From: Bacteroidales bacterium
Lineage (GTDB): Bacteria > Bacteroidota > Bacteroidia > Bacteroidales > UBA932
Length of the DNA: 49,646 bases
NCBI GenBank assembly: GCA_017620335.1
Contig: JAFZQO010000001.1
Location: forward strand, 1 to 49,646
Reading direction: 5' to 3'
Under the pieces are notes generated by a model that was not told where the DNA came from, did no database searches, and saw only the letters and a program-made list of their open reading frames with translations. Numbering within the stretch: position 1 is the first letter of the stretch; every line of letters begins with the position of its first letter. This document shows, one piece after another, positions 17,224-24,810 of this stretch. Position numbers and translations under genes: made by a program.

Positions 17224-17835
17224 TCACACCCTGGCCTCGCGGAAGACTTCAGCTATGGAAGGGTAGGTGTTCTTGAGGTAGGGGGGCAGGCTGGAGCGGG
17301 CCACCCATGCCGCCTTGGAGATGTCCTCCTCCCGTTGTGGTGTGAGATCCACCGGGTCCGTGTACATCATGTCGTACCACCACGTATGCTTGAGGTGCCA
17401 GATGCCGTCCCTGCGGTAGCAGTGGTCCGTGACGCAGATCAGGTCACGCAGCTCCAGCTGCATGACGCCGGTCTCCTCCTGCACCTCCCGGACGGCAGTG
17501 ACGCGGATGTCCTCCCCGGGCTCCTGATGGCCTTTCGGGAGGTCCCAGAGGCCGTTCCTGTTGATGAGGAGGTAGTCCCCGCGCCGGTTGGACACGAGCC
17601 CGCCGGCGGCGTTAACCTCCTTGAACTCGGCGCAGACGCGGCGGTACTCCGCCTCCGTGTCGGTGCTGGGGATGAATACCCTGCCGAGGGTGTCCGAGGC
17701 TTCGAAAAGTCCCACCAGCGCATGGATGTCAGGCCTGGCGCCGATGTGGTACTCCACCGCGTTCGGGTCGGTGAGGGCCGTGTCGTCCGGAGTGCAGATG
17801 ACGATGCATCGTTTCCCTATATAGATCCTGTGCAT
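17224..17835 (-). CDS. Nudix hydrolase
   Basis: 203 residues from the ATG at 17835; longer in-frame starts would overlap the divergent gene at 17900. The Nudix box GX5EX7REUXEEXGU is complete (GHQEPGE, then REVQEETG) in the middle of the protein, so metal-dependent pyrophosphohydrolase activity is expected. An N-terminal part (MHRIYIGKRCIVICTPDD) precedes it, unlike the minimal MutT enzymes. The substrate cannot be told from sequence: nucleoside diphosphate derivatives or capped RNA are possible. It has its own promoter at 17877-17884. Following gene queA lies 63 bases downstream, so partial readthrough is possible. Confidence 0.9.
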   Translation of the reverse strand: MHRIYIGKRCIVICTPDDTALTDPNAVEYHIGARPDIHALVGLFEASDTLGRVFIPSTDTEAEYRRVCAEFKEVNAAGGLVSNRRGDYLLINRNGLWDLPKGHQEPGEDIRVTAVREVQEETGVMQLELRDLICVTDHCYRRDGIWHLKHTWWYDMMYTDPVDLTPQREEDISKAAWVARSSLPPYLKNTYPSIAEVFREARV

Positions 17836-17856
17836 CAAAAAGCTATGAAAAATTGT

Positions 17857-17864
17857 TATCTTTG
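17857..17864 (+). promoter_or_regulatory. -7 box TATCTTTG for the 17900-23735 operon
   Basis: An exact TAnnTTTG match 35 bases upstream of the ATG at 17900. Its TTTG forms the left end of a 20-base palindrome. Confidence 0.7.
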
Positions 17865-17880
17865 CATTTTGCAATGCAAA
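17861..17880. promoter_or_regulatory. Operator-like palindrome between divergent promoters
   Basis: TTTGCAT (17861-17867) and ATGCAAA (17874-17880) flank TTTGCA (17868-17873). The two arms overlap the -7 boxes of the plus and minus promoters respectively, so a bound protein would block both. Confidence 0.45.
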
Positions 17881-17884
17881 TTTA
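17877..17884 (-). promoter_or_regulatory. -7 box TAAATTTG for the Nudix gene
   Basis: A minus-strand TAnnTTTG match 41 bases upstream of the Nudix ATG. It interlocks with the plus-strand promoter at 17857-17864. Confidence 0.6.
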
Positions 17885-17899
17885 GTAAATATCGGGAAT

Positions 17900-18361
17900 A
17901 TGACATCAAAGTTCGACAGCAAGCACGGAATCGTCTCCCGTCCCCCGTTCGACCTGTACATGGCTTTCACAGACATGCGCAACTTCCAGCAGATGCTGCC
18001 GGAGGATAAGCGCGAGGGCGTGACGGCCGATTTCGACACCCTGCAGGCCAGCATCCAGGGGTACAACATAGGCGTGAAGGTTTACGAGCGCCAGCCCTAC
18101 TCCAAGATCACCCTTGTGGATTACGGCGCTCCGTTCGCCTTCCAGGTGGAGTTGCATTTCGACCCCACCGGGGTTCAGGGCCAGACGGAGTTCTACATCG
18201 AGGTCCAGGCCGAGCTCAACATCATGATGAAGATGGTGCTGGGCAACAAGATACGCGAGGCCCTGGACAAGGTCGTGGATTCGCTCGTGGACATTTCCAA
18301 CGGTGTCATGCCGGAGGGCTTCGACCCTTCGACCTACCGCGGCAGCCCATTCAATTTCTAG
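17900..18361 (+). CDS. SRPBCC/START-like family protein
   Basis: 153 residues without signal peptide or membrane segment. The pattern of an N-terminal strand (KHGIVSRPPFDLYMAFTDMRNF), strand pairs (VKVYERQPYSKITLVDYGAPFAFQVELHF) and a long C-terminal helix (ELNIMMKMVLGNKIREALDKVVDSLVDISNG) fits the helix-grip SRPBCC fold, which binds hydrophobic ligands. The ligand is unknown. It is the first gene of a five-gene operon and the methyltransferase gene starts 2 bases after its stop. The fold assignment is by pattern and not by a unique motif. Confidence 0.7.
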   Translation: MTSKFDSKHGIVSRPPFDLYMAFTDMRNFQQMLPEDKREGVTADFDTLQASIQGYNIGVKVYERQPYSKITLVDYGAPFAFQVELHFDPTGVQGQTEFYIEVQAELNIMMKMVLGNKIREALDKVVDSLVDISNGVMPEGFDPSTYRGSPFNF

Positions 18362-18363
18362 CC

Positions 18364-19620
18364 ATGGTTACCTTTCCTCCCGCATTCGTATCCTCGCTTG
18401 AGAACCAACTTGGCTCCGAGGACGCCGCCAGGGCCCTTAAGGCCATGGCGGACGAACCATCCGTGTCCGTCCGCCTCAACCCCTTCAAGCGGCCCCAGGA
18501 CGGCAAATTGCCTATCCTTGAAGGTGCCTCCGCCGTTCCATGGAGCCCTTACGGATACATCCTGGCCAAGCGGCCGGTATTCACCCTGCATCCCCTGTTC
18601 CATGCGGGAGTCTATTATGTGCAGGACAGTTCCGCGATGTTCGCGGGCTGGGCGTTCCGCAGCCTGCTCGAGCGCTTTCCCGAGCGCCCGCTGAGGGTCC
18701 TGGACCTCTGCGCCGCCCCCGGAGGTAAGACCACCGACCTCGCCGCGTCGCTGCGCGAGGCCTGCGGCGACGCCTTCCTGCTGGTATCCAACGAGGTGAT
18801 GCGCCAGCGCGCCGCCGTCCTCTCGGACAACGTGGCGGTCTGGGGCGACCCCAACGTCATGGTGACGTCCGTCGACCCGGCGGCCTTCGCCGCGTTTCCG
18901 GGATTCTTCGACATAATAGTCGCGGACGTCCCCTGCTCCGGCGAGGGCATGTTCCGCAAGGACGAAAAGGCGGTCGCGGACTGGTCCCCCGGGACCGTGG
19001 AGCTGTGTGCCGCCCGCCAGAGGCGCATCCTCGCCGACGTGTGGCCGGCGCTGCGCGGCGGGGGAGCCTTGCTCTACTCCACCTGCACCTTCGGGGAGGC
19101 CGAGGATGACTGGAACCTCGCGTGGGCCGCGGAGGAACTTGGCGGCGACATCGTCCCGCCCGAGAATCCCTTCGGCATCCGTACCACCAGGTACGGGCAC
19201 CTTCTCGTTCCCGGCGAAGTCCCCGGCGAAGGCCAATGGGTGGGTGCGCTGGTCAAGGACGGCACCCCGGGTGAAAAGGATATCAGGCCTTCCCTGGAAG
19301 CGTCCGTGGAGGCGCTGCAACGCCTCAGGCCGCTCAGGTACGGGGTCGTGGAAGGTATCTGGAAAGGGAAGGACTTCATTCCGGACCCCGACTGGGCGAT
19401 GAGCATCTTTTTCGACCGTACCAGCTTCCCTGAGGCTCCGGTCGACAAGCAGACCGCCCTGCATTTCCTCCATAGGGACACCATTGTCCTCGGGGACGCC
19501 CCTCTGGGTTACAACGTGATCACTTACCGCGGCGTGCCGCTCGGCTTCGTCAAGAACCTTGGCCGGAGGTGCAACAACCTCCATCCGCAGTCGCGCCGCA
19601 TCAGAATGGATATAGTATGA
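18364..19620 (+). CDS. rRNA (cytosine-C5) methyltransferase, RsmB/RsmF (NOL1/NOP2/Sun) family
   Basis: 418 residues. The SAM-binding motif LDLCAAPGGKTTDLA lies near residue 115-130, DVPCSGEGMFRKD (motif IV with the conserved Pro-Cys) near 193-205, and LYSTCTFGEAEDDW (motif VI with the catalytic TC Cys) near 237-250. These are the two cysteines of RNA m5C methyltransferases. The C-terminal part after about 290 fits the RsmF-type RNA-binding extension. The exact target base is not determinable. The stop overlaps the next ATG (ATGA), so translation of the TPR gene is probably coupled. Confidence 0.9.
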   Translation: MVTFPPAFVSSLENQLGSEDAARALKAMADEPSVSVRLNPFKRPQDGKLPILEGASAVPWSPYGYILAKRPVFTLHPLFHAGVYYVQDSSAMFAGWAFRSLLERFPERPLRVLDLCAAPGGKTTDLAASLREACGDAFLLVSNEVMRQRAAVLSDNVAVWGDPNVMVTSVDPAAFAAFPGFFDIIVADVPCSGEGMFRKDEKAVADWSPGTVELCAARQRRILADVWPALRGGGALLYSTCTFGEAEDDWNLAWAAEELGGDIVPPENPFGIRTTRYGHLLVPGEVPGEGQWVGALVKDGTPGEKDIRPSLEASVEALQRLRPLRYGVVEGIWKGKDFIPDPDWAMSIFFDRTSFPEAPVDKQTALHFLHRDTIVLGDAPLGYNVITYRGVPLGFVKNLGRRCNNLHPQSRRIRMDIV

Positions 19621-20546
19621 AGAAGTACCTGTTGACTTTATTGCTGTCCGCGGTCTCCTGCCTCGCCCTCTTCGCGCAGGACAGCGCCGAGGCTTTCAAG
19701 TCCCGCTACGACGCCCTCGTGAAGCGCGTCGGTTATGACGGGGTCGGCGTCGAGACGGTCCTGGACCGTTGGGAGAAGGCTTTCCCGGAGGATCCGGACA
19801 TGCTGGAGGCCCGTTTCAACTACTATCTGGTGAAGTCCGCGTCCACGGAGGTCAGGCCCAAGAAACAGGATCGTTTCCTTGGCAGCCGTCCGATGCTGGT
19901 GCTCAAGGACTCCCTCGGGGCCGACGTGAACTATTTCCAGGAGACCGTCTATTCCGACTCCCTCTTCGCCCTGGCGTCCCAGGCCATAGACCAGGCCGTG
20001 AAGCTTTATCCCGACCGGCTGGACCTTCGCTTCTCCAAGATTACGTCCCTGGTGGGTTATGAGAAGGAGAGCCCGGACATGGCGACTTCCGCCCTTGCGT
20101 CGCTGATCGACTACAACGGCACGGCGCATCCCGCATGGAACTATCGCGGCGAGCCGGCGGAGGAAGACCTCTTCGAGGCCGGCATCCAGGAGTACTGCGC
20201 CACCTTTTACACCATCGGCACCCCCACCTCATACGAGTCTTTCCGCTCCCTTTCGGAGAAAATGCTGAAATACGACCCGAAGAACCCCCTCTTCCTGTCC
20301 AACATCGGCACTTACTACTTTATCGCCAAGGGCGACAACAAGACCGCGCGCAAGTATTACGACAAGGTCCTGAAGGCTGATCCCTCCAACTACACCGCCA
20401 TCAAGAACAGCGTTCTGATGGCCCGCCACGACAAGAACGCCAAGCTGGAGAAGAAATATCTCCCCATGCTTGTAAGATACGGCGCCGACGAGGGCGAGAA
20501 GGCCGCCGCCCAGGCGCGGCTCAATTCCCTGACATCCAAGAAATAA
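19617..20546 (+). CDS. Exported TPR-type protein
   Basis: 309 residues from the ATG at 19617, which overlaps the methyltransferase stop by four bases; this start gives a clean signal peptide (MKKYLLTLLLSAVSCLALFAQ). The mature part is helical, with tetratricopeptide-like units, clearest at about 220-265 (FLSNIGTYYFIAKGDNKTARKYYDKVLKADPSNYTAIKNS). It is probably periplasmic and a protein-interaction scaffold. It precedes the M13 peptidase by 10 bases. No enzymatic motif is seen. Confidence 0.8.
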   Translation: MKKYLLTLLLSAVSCLALFAQDSAEAFKSRYDALVKRVGYDGVGVETVLDRWEKAFPEDPDMLEARFNYYLVKSASTEVRPKKQDRFLGSRPMLVLKDSLGADVNYFQETVYSDSLFALASQAIDQAVKLYPDRLDLRFSKITSLVGYEKESPDMATSALASLIDYNGTAHPAWNYRGEPAEEDLFEAGIQEYCATFYTIGTPTSYESFRSLSEKMLKYDPKNPLFLSNIGTYYFIAKGDNKTARKYYDKVLKADPSNYTAIKNSVLMARHDKNAKLEKKYLPMLVRYGADEGEKAAAQARLNSLTSKK

Positions 20547-20556
20547 CATTATAATC

Positions 20557-22569
20557 ATGAAAAGAATCATCCTTATGGTCATTCCTCTGATGGTACTGGC
20601 ATCCTGCTCGCAGAAGCAGGGTGTCGTCCCGGCCATCAATCCCGCGGACATGGACCTGTCCGTGAAGCCCGGTGACAATTTCTACATGTATGCCAACGGC
20701 GGTTGGATCAAGAACAACCCCCTCAAGGCCGAGTACGCCCGCTACGGCTCCTTCGACGTCCTGCGCGAGCGCAACGTCGAGGACCTCAACGCCCTCTTCT
20801 CGGAGATGACCGGCCTGAATCCCGAGCCCGGCAGCATCGACCAGAAGATCGTCGACCTGTACAAGCAGGGCCTCGATTCGACCCGCCTCAACGCCGAGGG
20901 CGCGGCACCGCTGAAGAAATACCTCGACGAGATCTACGCCATCCCTGACAAGGCGGCCCTCGCCGCCCATCTCGGCAGGATGAACCTCGTGGGCGAGGGC
21001 GGCTTCTTCGGAGGCGGCGTGGACGCCGACCTTGCGGACAGCAAGATGCAGGTGTTCTACCTCGGCCAGGGAGGCCTCGGCATGGGCGACCGAGACTATT
21101 ATGTCGATCCAGCCAACGCTGAGCTCCGCAAGGGTTACGAGGCCATGCTCGCGAAGTTCTTCTCGCTCGCCGGCCTCGACAGGGCTGAGGAGCGCGCAGC
21201 CAACGCCGCCGGAGTGGAGGACCGCCTGGCGGAGTTCTCCTGGACCAGCGTCCAGAACCGCGACATCGAGAAGCTTTACAACCCCATGAGCTCCCAGCAG
21301 ATATACAAGGCCTATCCCGGCTTTGACTTCAAGGGCTTCGCCGCCGCCATGGGCCTTCCCGAGCTGGACAAGGTCATCGTGGAGCAGCCTTCCTTCTTCG
21401 AGGGCTTCAGCAAACTCTTCAAGGACACCCCGCTCGACGTCCTCAAGGACTATCTGGCCGCCCAGCTTATCAGCGGCGCCTCCAGCTCCCTTTCGGACGA
21501 CTTCTATGCCGCGTCCTTCGACTTCTTCAGCACCCAGATGAGCGGCATCACCGAGCAGAAGCCGCGCTGGAAGCGTGCCATGAGCGTTCCCAACAGCATC
21601 CTCGGCGAGGCCGTCGGCAAGATGTACGTCGAGAAATACTTCCCCGAGGCTTACAAGGAGAAGGTCCTCGCCCTCGTGAAGAACCTTCAGGTCTCCCTCG
21701 GACAGCACATCGACGAACTTGAGTGGATGTCAGACGCCACCAAGGCCAAGGCCCGCGAGAAACTCGCCGCCTTCACCGTCAAGATCGGCTATCCCGACAA
21801 GTGGAAGGATTACAGCACCCTCAAGGTGGATCCGGAGCTCAGCTATTACGAGAATCTCCGCGCCGCCAGCGCATGGTACGTGGCCGACAACATGTCCAAG
21901 CTCGGCAAGCCCACCGACCCCACCGAGTGGGGCATGACCCCGCAGACGGTCAACGCCTATTACAATCCCACGACCAACGAGATCTGCTTCCCGGCCGCCA
22001 TCCTGCAGCCGCCGTTCTTCAACGCGGATGCTGACGATGCCGTCAACTACGGCGCCATCGGCGTGGTGATCGGCCATGAGATGACCCACGGCTTCGACGA
22101 CCAGGGCAGCCTGTTCGACAAGGACGGCAACATGAACAACTGGTGGACTCCCGAGGACCGCGCGGCCTTCGTCGAGAAGACCAAGGTCCTCGCCGACCAG
22201 TACAGCGCCGTGGAGGTCCTGCCCGGCGTCAACGCCAACGGCGAGCTCACCCTCGGTGAGAACATCGCCGACCACGGCGGCGTCAGCATCGCCTGGACGG
22301 CGCTGCACAACGCCCTCGGCGGCGTGGAGCCCAAGCCCATCGACGGCTTCACCGCCGCCCAGCGCTTCTTCCTCGGCTACGCCCATGTCTGGGCGCAGAA
22401 CATCACCGACGAGGAGCGTGCCCGCCTGACCAAGCTTGACGTCCATTCCCTGGGCGACAACCGCGTCAACGTGACACTTCGCAACTTCGGCTACTTCTTC
22501 GACGCCTTCGGCATCAAGGAGGGCGACCCGATGTTCCGTCCCGAGTCCGAGCGCGTGCACATCTGGTAG
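20557..22569 (+). CDS. M13 family metallopeptidase (PepO/neprilysin-like lipoprotein)
   Basis: 670 residues. A lipoprotein signal (MKRIILMVIPLMVLASC) places it on a membrane facing the periplasm or surface. The zinc site is complete: H507-E508-M-T-H511 in VVIGHEMTHGFDD and E568 in GENIADHGG, with Asp572 supporting the His. An N-terminal helical M13 domain (about 30-420) precedes the peptidase domain, and length matches bacterial PepO. It cleaves short peptides. The next ORF begins with a GTG whose G is the last base of its stop codon. Confidence 0.95.
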   Translation: MKRIILMVIPLMVLASCSQKQGVVPAINPADMDLSVKPGDNFYMYANGGWIKNNPLKAEYARYGSFDVLRERNVEDLNALFSEMTGLNPEPGSIDQKIVDLYKQGLDSTRLNAEGAAPLKKYLDEIYAIPDKAALAAHLGRMNLVGEGGFFGGGVDADLADSKMQVFYLGQGGLGMGDRDYYVDPANAELRKGYEAMLAKFFSLAGLDRAEERAANAAGVEDRLAEFSWTSVQNRDIEKLYNPMSSQQIYKAYPGFDFKGFAAAMGLPELDKVIVEQPSFFEGFSKLFKDTPLDVLKDYLAAQLISGASSSLSDDFYAASFDFFSTQMSGITEQKPRWKRAMSVPNSILGEAVGKMYVEKYFPEAYKEKVLALVKNLQVSLGQHIDELEWMSDATKAKAREKLAAFTVKIGYPDKWKDYSTLKVDPELSYYENLRAASAWYVADNMSKLGKPTDPTEWGMTPQTVNAYYNPTTNEICFPAAILQPPFFNADADDAVNYGAIGVVIGHEMTHGFDDQGSLFDKDGNMNNWWTPEDRAAFVEKTKVLADQYSAVEVLPGVNANGELTLGENIADHGGVSIAWTALHNALGGVEPKPIDGFTAAQRFFLGYAHVWAQNITDEERARLTKLDVHSLGDNRVNVTLRNFGYFFDAFGIKEGDPMFRPESERVHIW

Positions 22570-23735
22570 TGAACGCACCTTCCTTCATAGCGAGGAAACT
22601 CCGTTTCGAGGGGAAGATTGCGATGGTCTCCATCGCAATCTCCTTCCTCGTAATGATCATTGCCGTTTCCGTGTCCTCCGGCTTCCGCCGGGAGATACGC
22701 AGCGGCATCGCGTCCGTAAGCGGCGACATCCAGCTCACGCCGGCGGACATGAATTACATAGGGGAGGAGTCTCCCGTATCTTCCGAGCCGCCCGGCCTGG
22801 CCGAGATCAAGGCCTCGCCGGGGGTGCGGGAGGTGACCCCGGTCATCTACCGTGCCGGCATAGTCAAGAAGGACGACATCATCCATGGGGTGGTCTTCAA
22901 GGGCCTTCCGGCACAGGATTCCCTTGCCGGTCTGGGCATCAGCATCCCCGACCGCCTCGCCGACATGCTTGAACTGGGAGAGGGCGACGACCTCCAAGCC
23001 TATTTCGTCGGAGAGCGCGTCAAGGTGCGCAGGTTCGATATCCGTTCGGTGTACCGCATGCCCGTACATGCCGACGACAACCTCGTCGTGCTGGCGACGA
23101 TCGAGGACATGAGGCGCCTGAACGGCTGGGAGGAAGGCGAGGTGTCCGCACTGGAGGTCACACTGGACGATTCCTGGAGGCAGTCCTCCATGATGAAGGC
23201 CAAGACCGACGAGATAGGCACGATAGCCCTTCTGCATGCCGGGGATGATGACGACGTGCTCGTCGCCTCGTCCCTGCTGGACAAGTATCCCCAGCTGTTC
23301 GACTGGCTCAACCTCATAGACTTCAACGCCCTCGCCGTGCTGCTCCTGATGACCGTGGTGGCCGGTTTCAACATGATTTCGGGCCTGCTGATCCTCCTCT
23401 TCCGCAACATCCCCACCATAGGCACGCTCAAGGCCATGGGCATGACGGACAGGAACATCTCGTCCGTCTTCCTGCGCGTGTCGTCCAACCTCGTACTCAA
23501 GGGGATGCTCATAGGCAATGCCATAGCGCTCGCCCTGTGTGCGATACAGGGCGCGACCCATGTCCTGAAACTCAATCCGGACAATTATTTCATCTCTTAT
23601 GTGCCCCTGAAGGTCAACCTTCCGATGATACTTCTCGCGGATGCGCTCGCTTACGCGGTGATCATGCTCCTCCTCCTGATCCCCACCCGCTTCATCTCGA
23701 AGGTAGATCCCGCCGTGACCGTCCGCGCGCAATAG
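22569..23735 (+). CDS. ABC transporter permease, FtsX/LolE/MacB type
   Basis: 388 residues starting at GTG (22569), which shares one base with the preceding stop. The layout is one N-terminal membrane helix (about 18-38), a large periplasmic domain (about 40-255) and three C-terminal helices (about 265-290, 320-340, 355-380). This is the type VII ABC architecture of FtsX, LolC/E and MacB. The N terminus FIARKLRFEGKIAMVSIAISFLVMIIAV resembles LolC/LolE-like Bacteroidetes proteins, suggesting a role in lipoprotein release or envelope transport. No ATPase gene is adjacent, so the partner is encoded elsewhere. Confidence 0.85.
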   Translation: MNAPSFIARKLRFEGKIAMVSIAISFLVMIIAVSVSSGFRREIRSGIASVSGDIQLTPADMNYIGEESPVSSEPPGLAEIKASPGVREVTPVIYRAGIVKKDDIIHGVVFKGLPAQDSLAGLGISIPDRLADMLELGEGDDLQAYFVGERVKVRRFDIRSVYRMPVHADDNLVVLATIEDMRRLNGWEEGEVSALEVTLDDSWRQSSMMKAKTDEIGTIALLHAGDDDDVLVASSLLDKYPQLFDWLNLIDFNALAVLLLMTVVAGFNMISGLLILLFRNIPTIGTLKAMGMTDRNISSVFLRVSSNLVLKGMLIGNAIALALCAIQGATHVLKLNPDNYFISYVPLKVNLPMILLADALAYAVIMLLLLIPTRFISKVDPAVTVRAQ

Positions 23736-23738
23736 GCG

Positions 23739-24806
23739 TCAGGGCATTATCCTCTTGAAATCCCCGTAAAGGGAGAGTACCCTGTCCACGTAGAAGACGG
23801 TTTCCTCCGGCCTTTGGAAAGCACCCAGTTTCAAAACGCTGTCCACCTGTATCGTGGCCTCGTCCCGCAACTCAGGCATGACGGAGAGAAGGCCTTCCCA
23901 GGTACCAGGGTCCGCGCCGACCGACGCGGCGTAGTTGATGCAGTCAAGAAGCCTCCCTTCCCCGGCATTGAATGCCGCCAGGGTGAACTTAATGAGTTCA
24001 TCCCGGCCTGCCGCCCTGCTCCGGAACATGTCCTGCAGGTACTTGAGGTAGGCGACTCCCGCCTTGAGGTTCTCTTCCGGATTGAAAAGGTCATCCACTC
24101 CCATCTTCGCAGCCGTCGCCGGCATTATCTGCATCAGGCCTTCGGCACCCCTGCGGGAACGGTATTCGATGTGGAACTGCGACTCCTGATAAACGACGGC
24201 GCAGAGCAGGCGCCAGTCCCATCCCAGTTTTCCGGCACCGGCCTGCAGAAGGCTGTCGTAAGGTGACACGACGTTAACTGTGCGCCCCCATTCCGCCCGT
24301 TTGGAGGGATTGTATCGGAGAAGGTACAGGTCGCGCATGGCTTCGTGGCCGTCCGAGGACAGGAAGGCGCCTATCCAGGCGTCGACTTCCTCGAGACCTT
24401 TCCCGAAGTCTTCCCGGACAGCCCATACGGTGAGGCTGTCGACAGGGCGGGAGAAGAGGACGCTGTCGGCCCTCAGCGAGTCTCCAAAGGGAAGGACGAC
24501 TATGTCAACCTTTCCCGCGCGCAGGGAATCCAACCACGAGGAACCCGGGCGGGCGTTGGCGATGAAGGAGAGCGAATCGGCCGTGTCTGCCGCGAAGCGC
24601 CGGAGCAGTTCGTAATTATACCCGACGGTAAGGCCGGGAAGATGGTGTGCGGGATGCCCTGTCTGGATGGCGCATCGCAGGGGCCTGCCCTTGAAGGACA
24701 GGCTTTCGCTGCGTTTCAGGAAGCCGCCGCCGACAAGCACGGATGCGGCCACGGCTATCGCTGCGGCTGTTCCGAACAGTATGTTTACAAGCTTTTTCCT
24801 GCTCAT
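23739..24806 (-). CDS. MltF-like lytic transglycosylase with solute-binding domain
   Basis: 355 residues from the ATG at 24806, four bases after the porin stop; the longer reading would overlap the porin gene. A membrane anchor lies at about 6-27. Residues about 40-175 look like a periplasmic solute-binding (SBP_bac_3) domain. The SLT lysozyme-like domain follows, with the catalytic Glu in AVVYQESQFHIEYRSRRGAEGLMQIMP (about 210-235) and a NPEENLKAGVAYLKYL segment. MltF-type enzymes cut glycan strands to 1,6-anhydromuropeptides. Translation of this gene probably follows the porin. Its 3' end lies 3 bases from the convergent permease gene, with no terminator between. Confidence 0.9.
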   Translation of the reverse strand: MSRKKLVNILFGTAAAIAVAASVLVGGGFLKRSESLSFKGRPLRCAIQTGHPAHHLPGLTVGYNYELLRRFAADTADSLSFIANARPGSSWLDSLRAGKVDIVVLPFGDSLRADSVLFSRPVDSLTVWAVREDFGKGLEEVDAWIGAFLSSDGHEAMRDLYLLRYNPSKRAEWGRTVNVVSPYDSLLQAGAGKLGWDWRLLCAVVYQESQFHIEYRSRRGAEGLMQIMPATAAKMGVDDLFNPEENLKAGVAYLKYLQDMFRSRAAGRDELIKFTLAAFNAGEGRLLDCINYAASVGADPGTWEGLLSVMPELRDEATIQVDSVLKLGAFQRPEETVFYVDRVLSLYGDFKRIMP

Positions 24807-24810
24807 GTCA

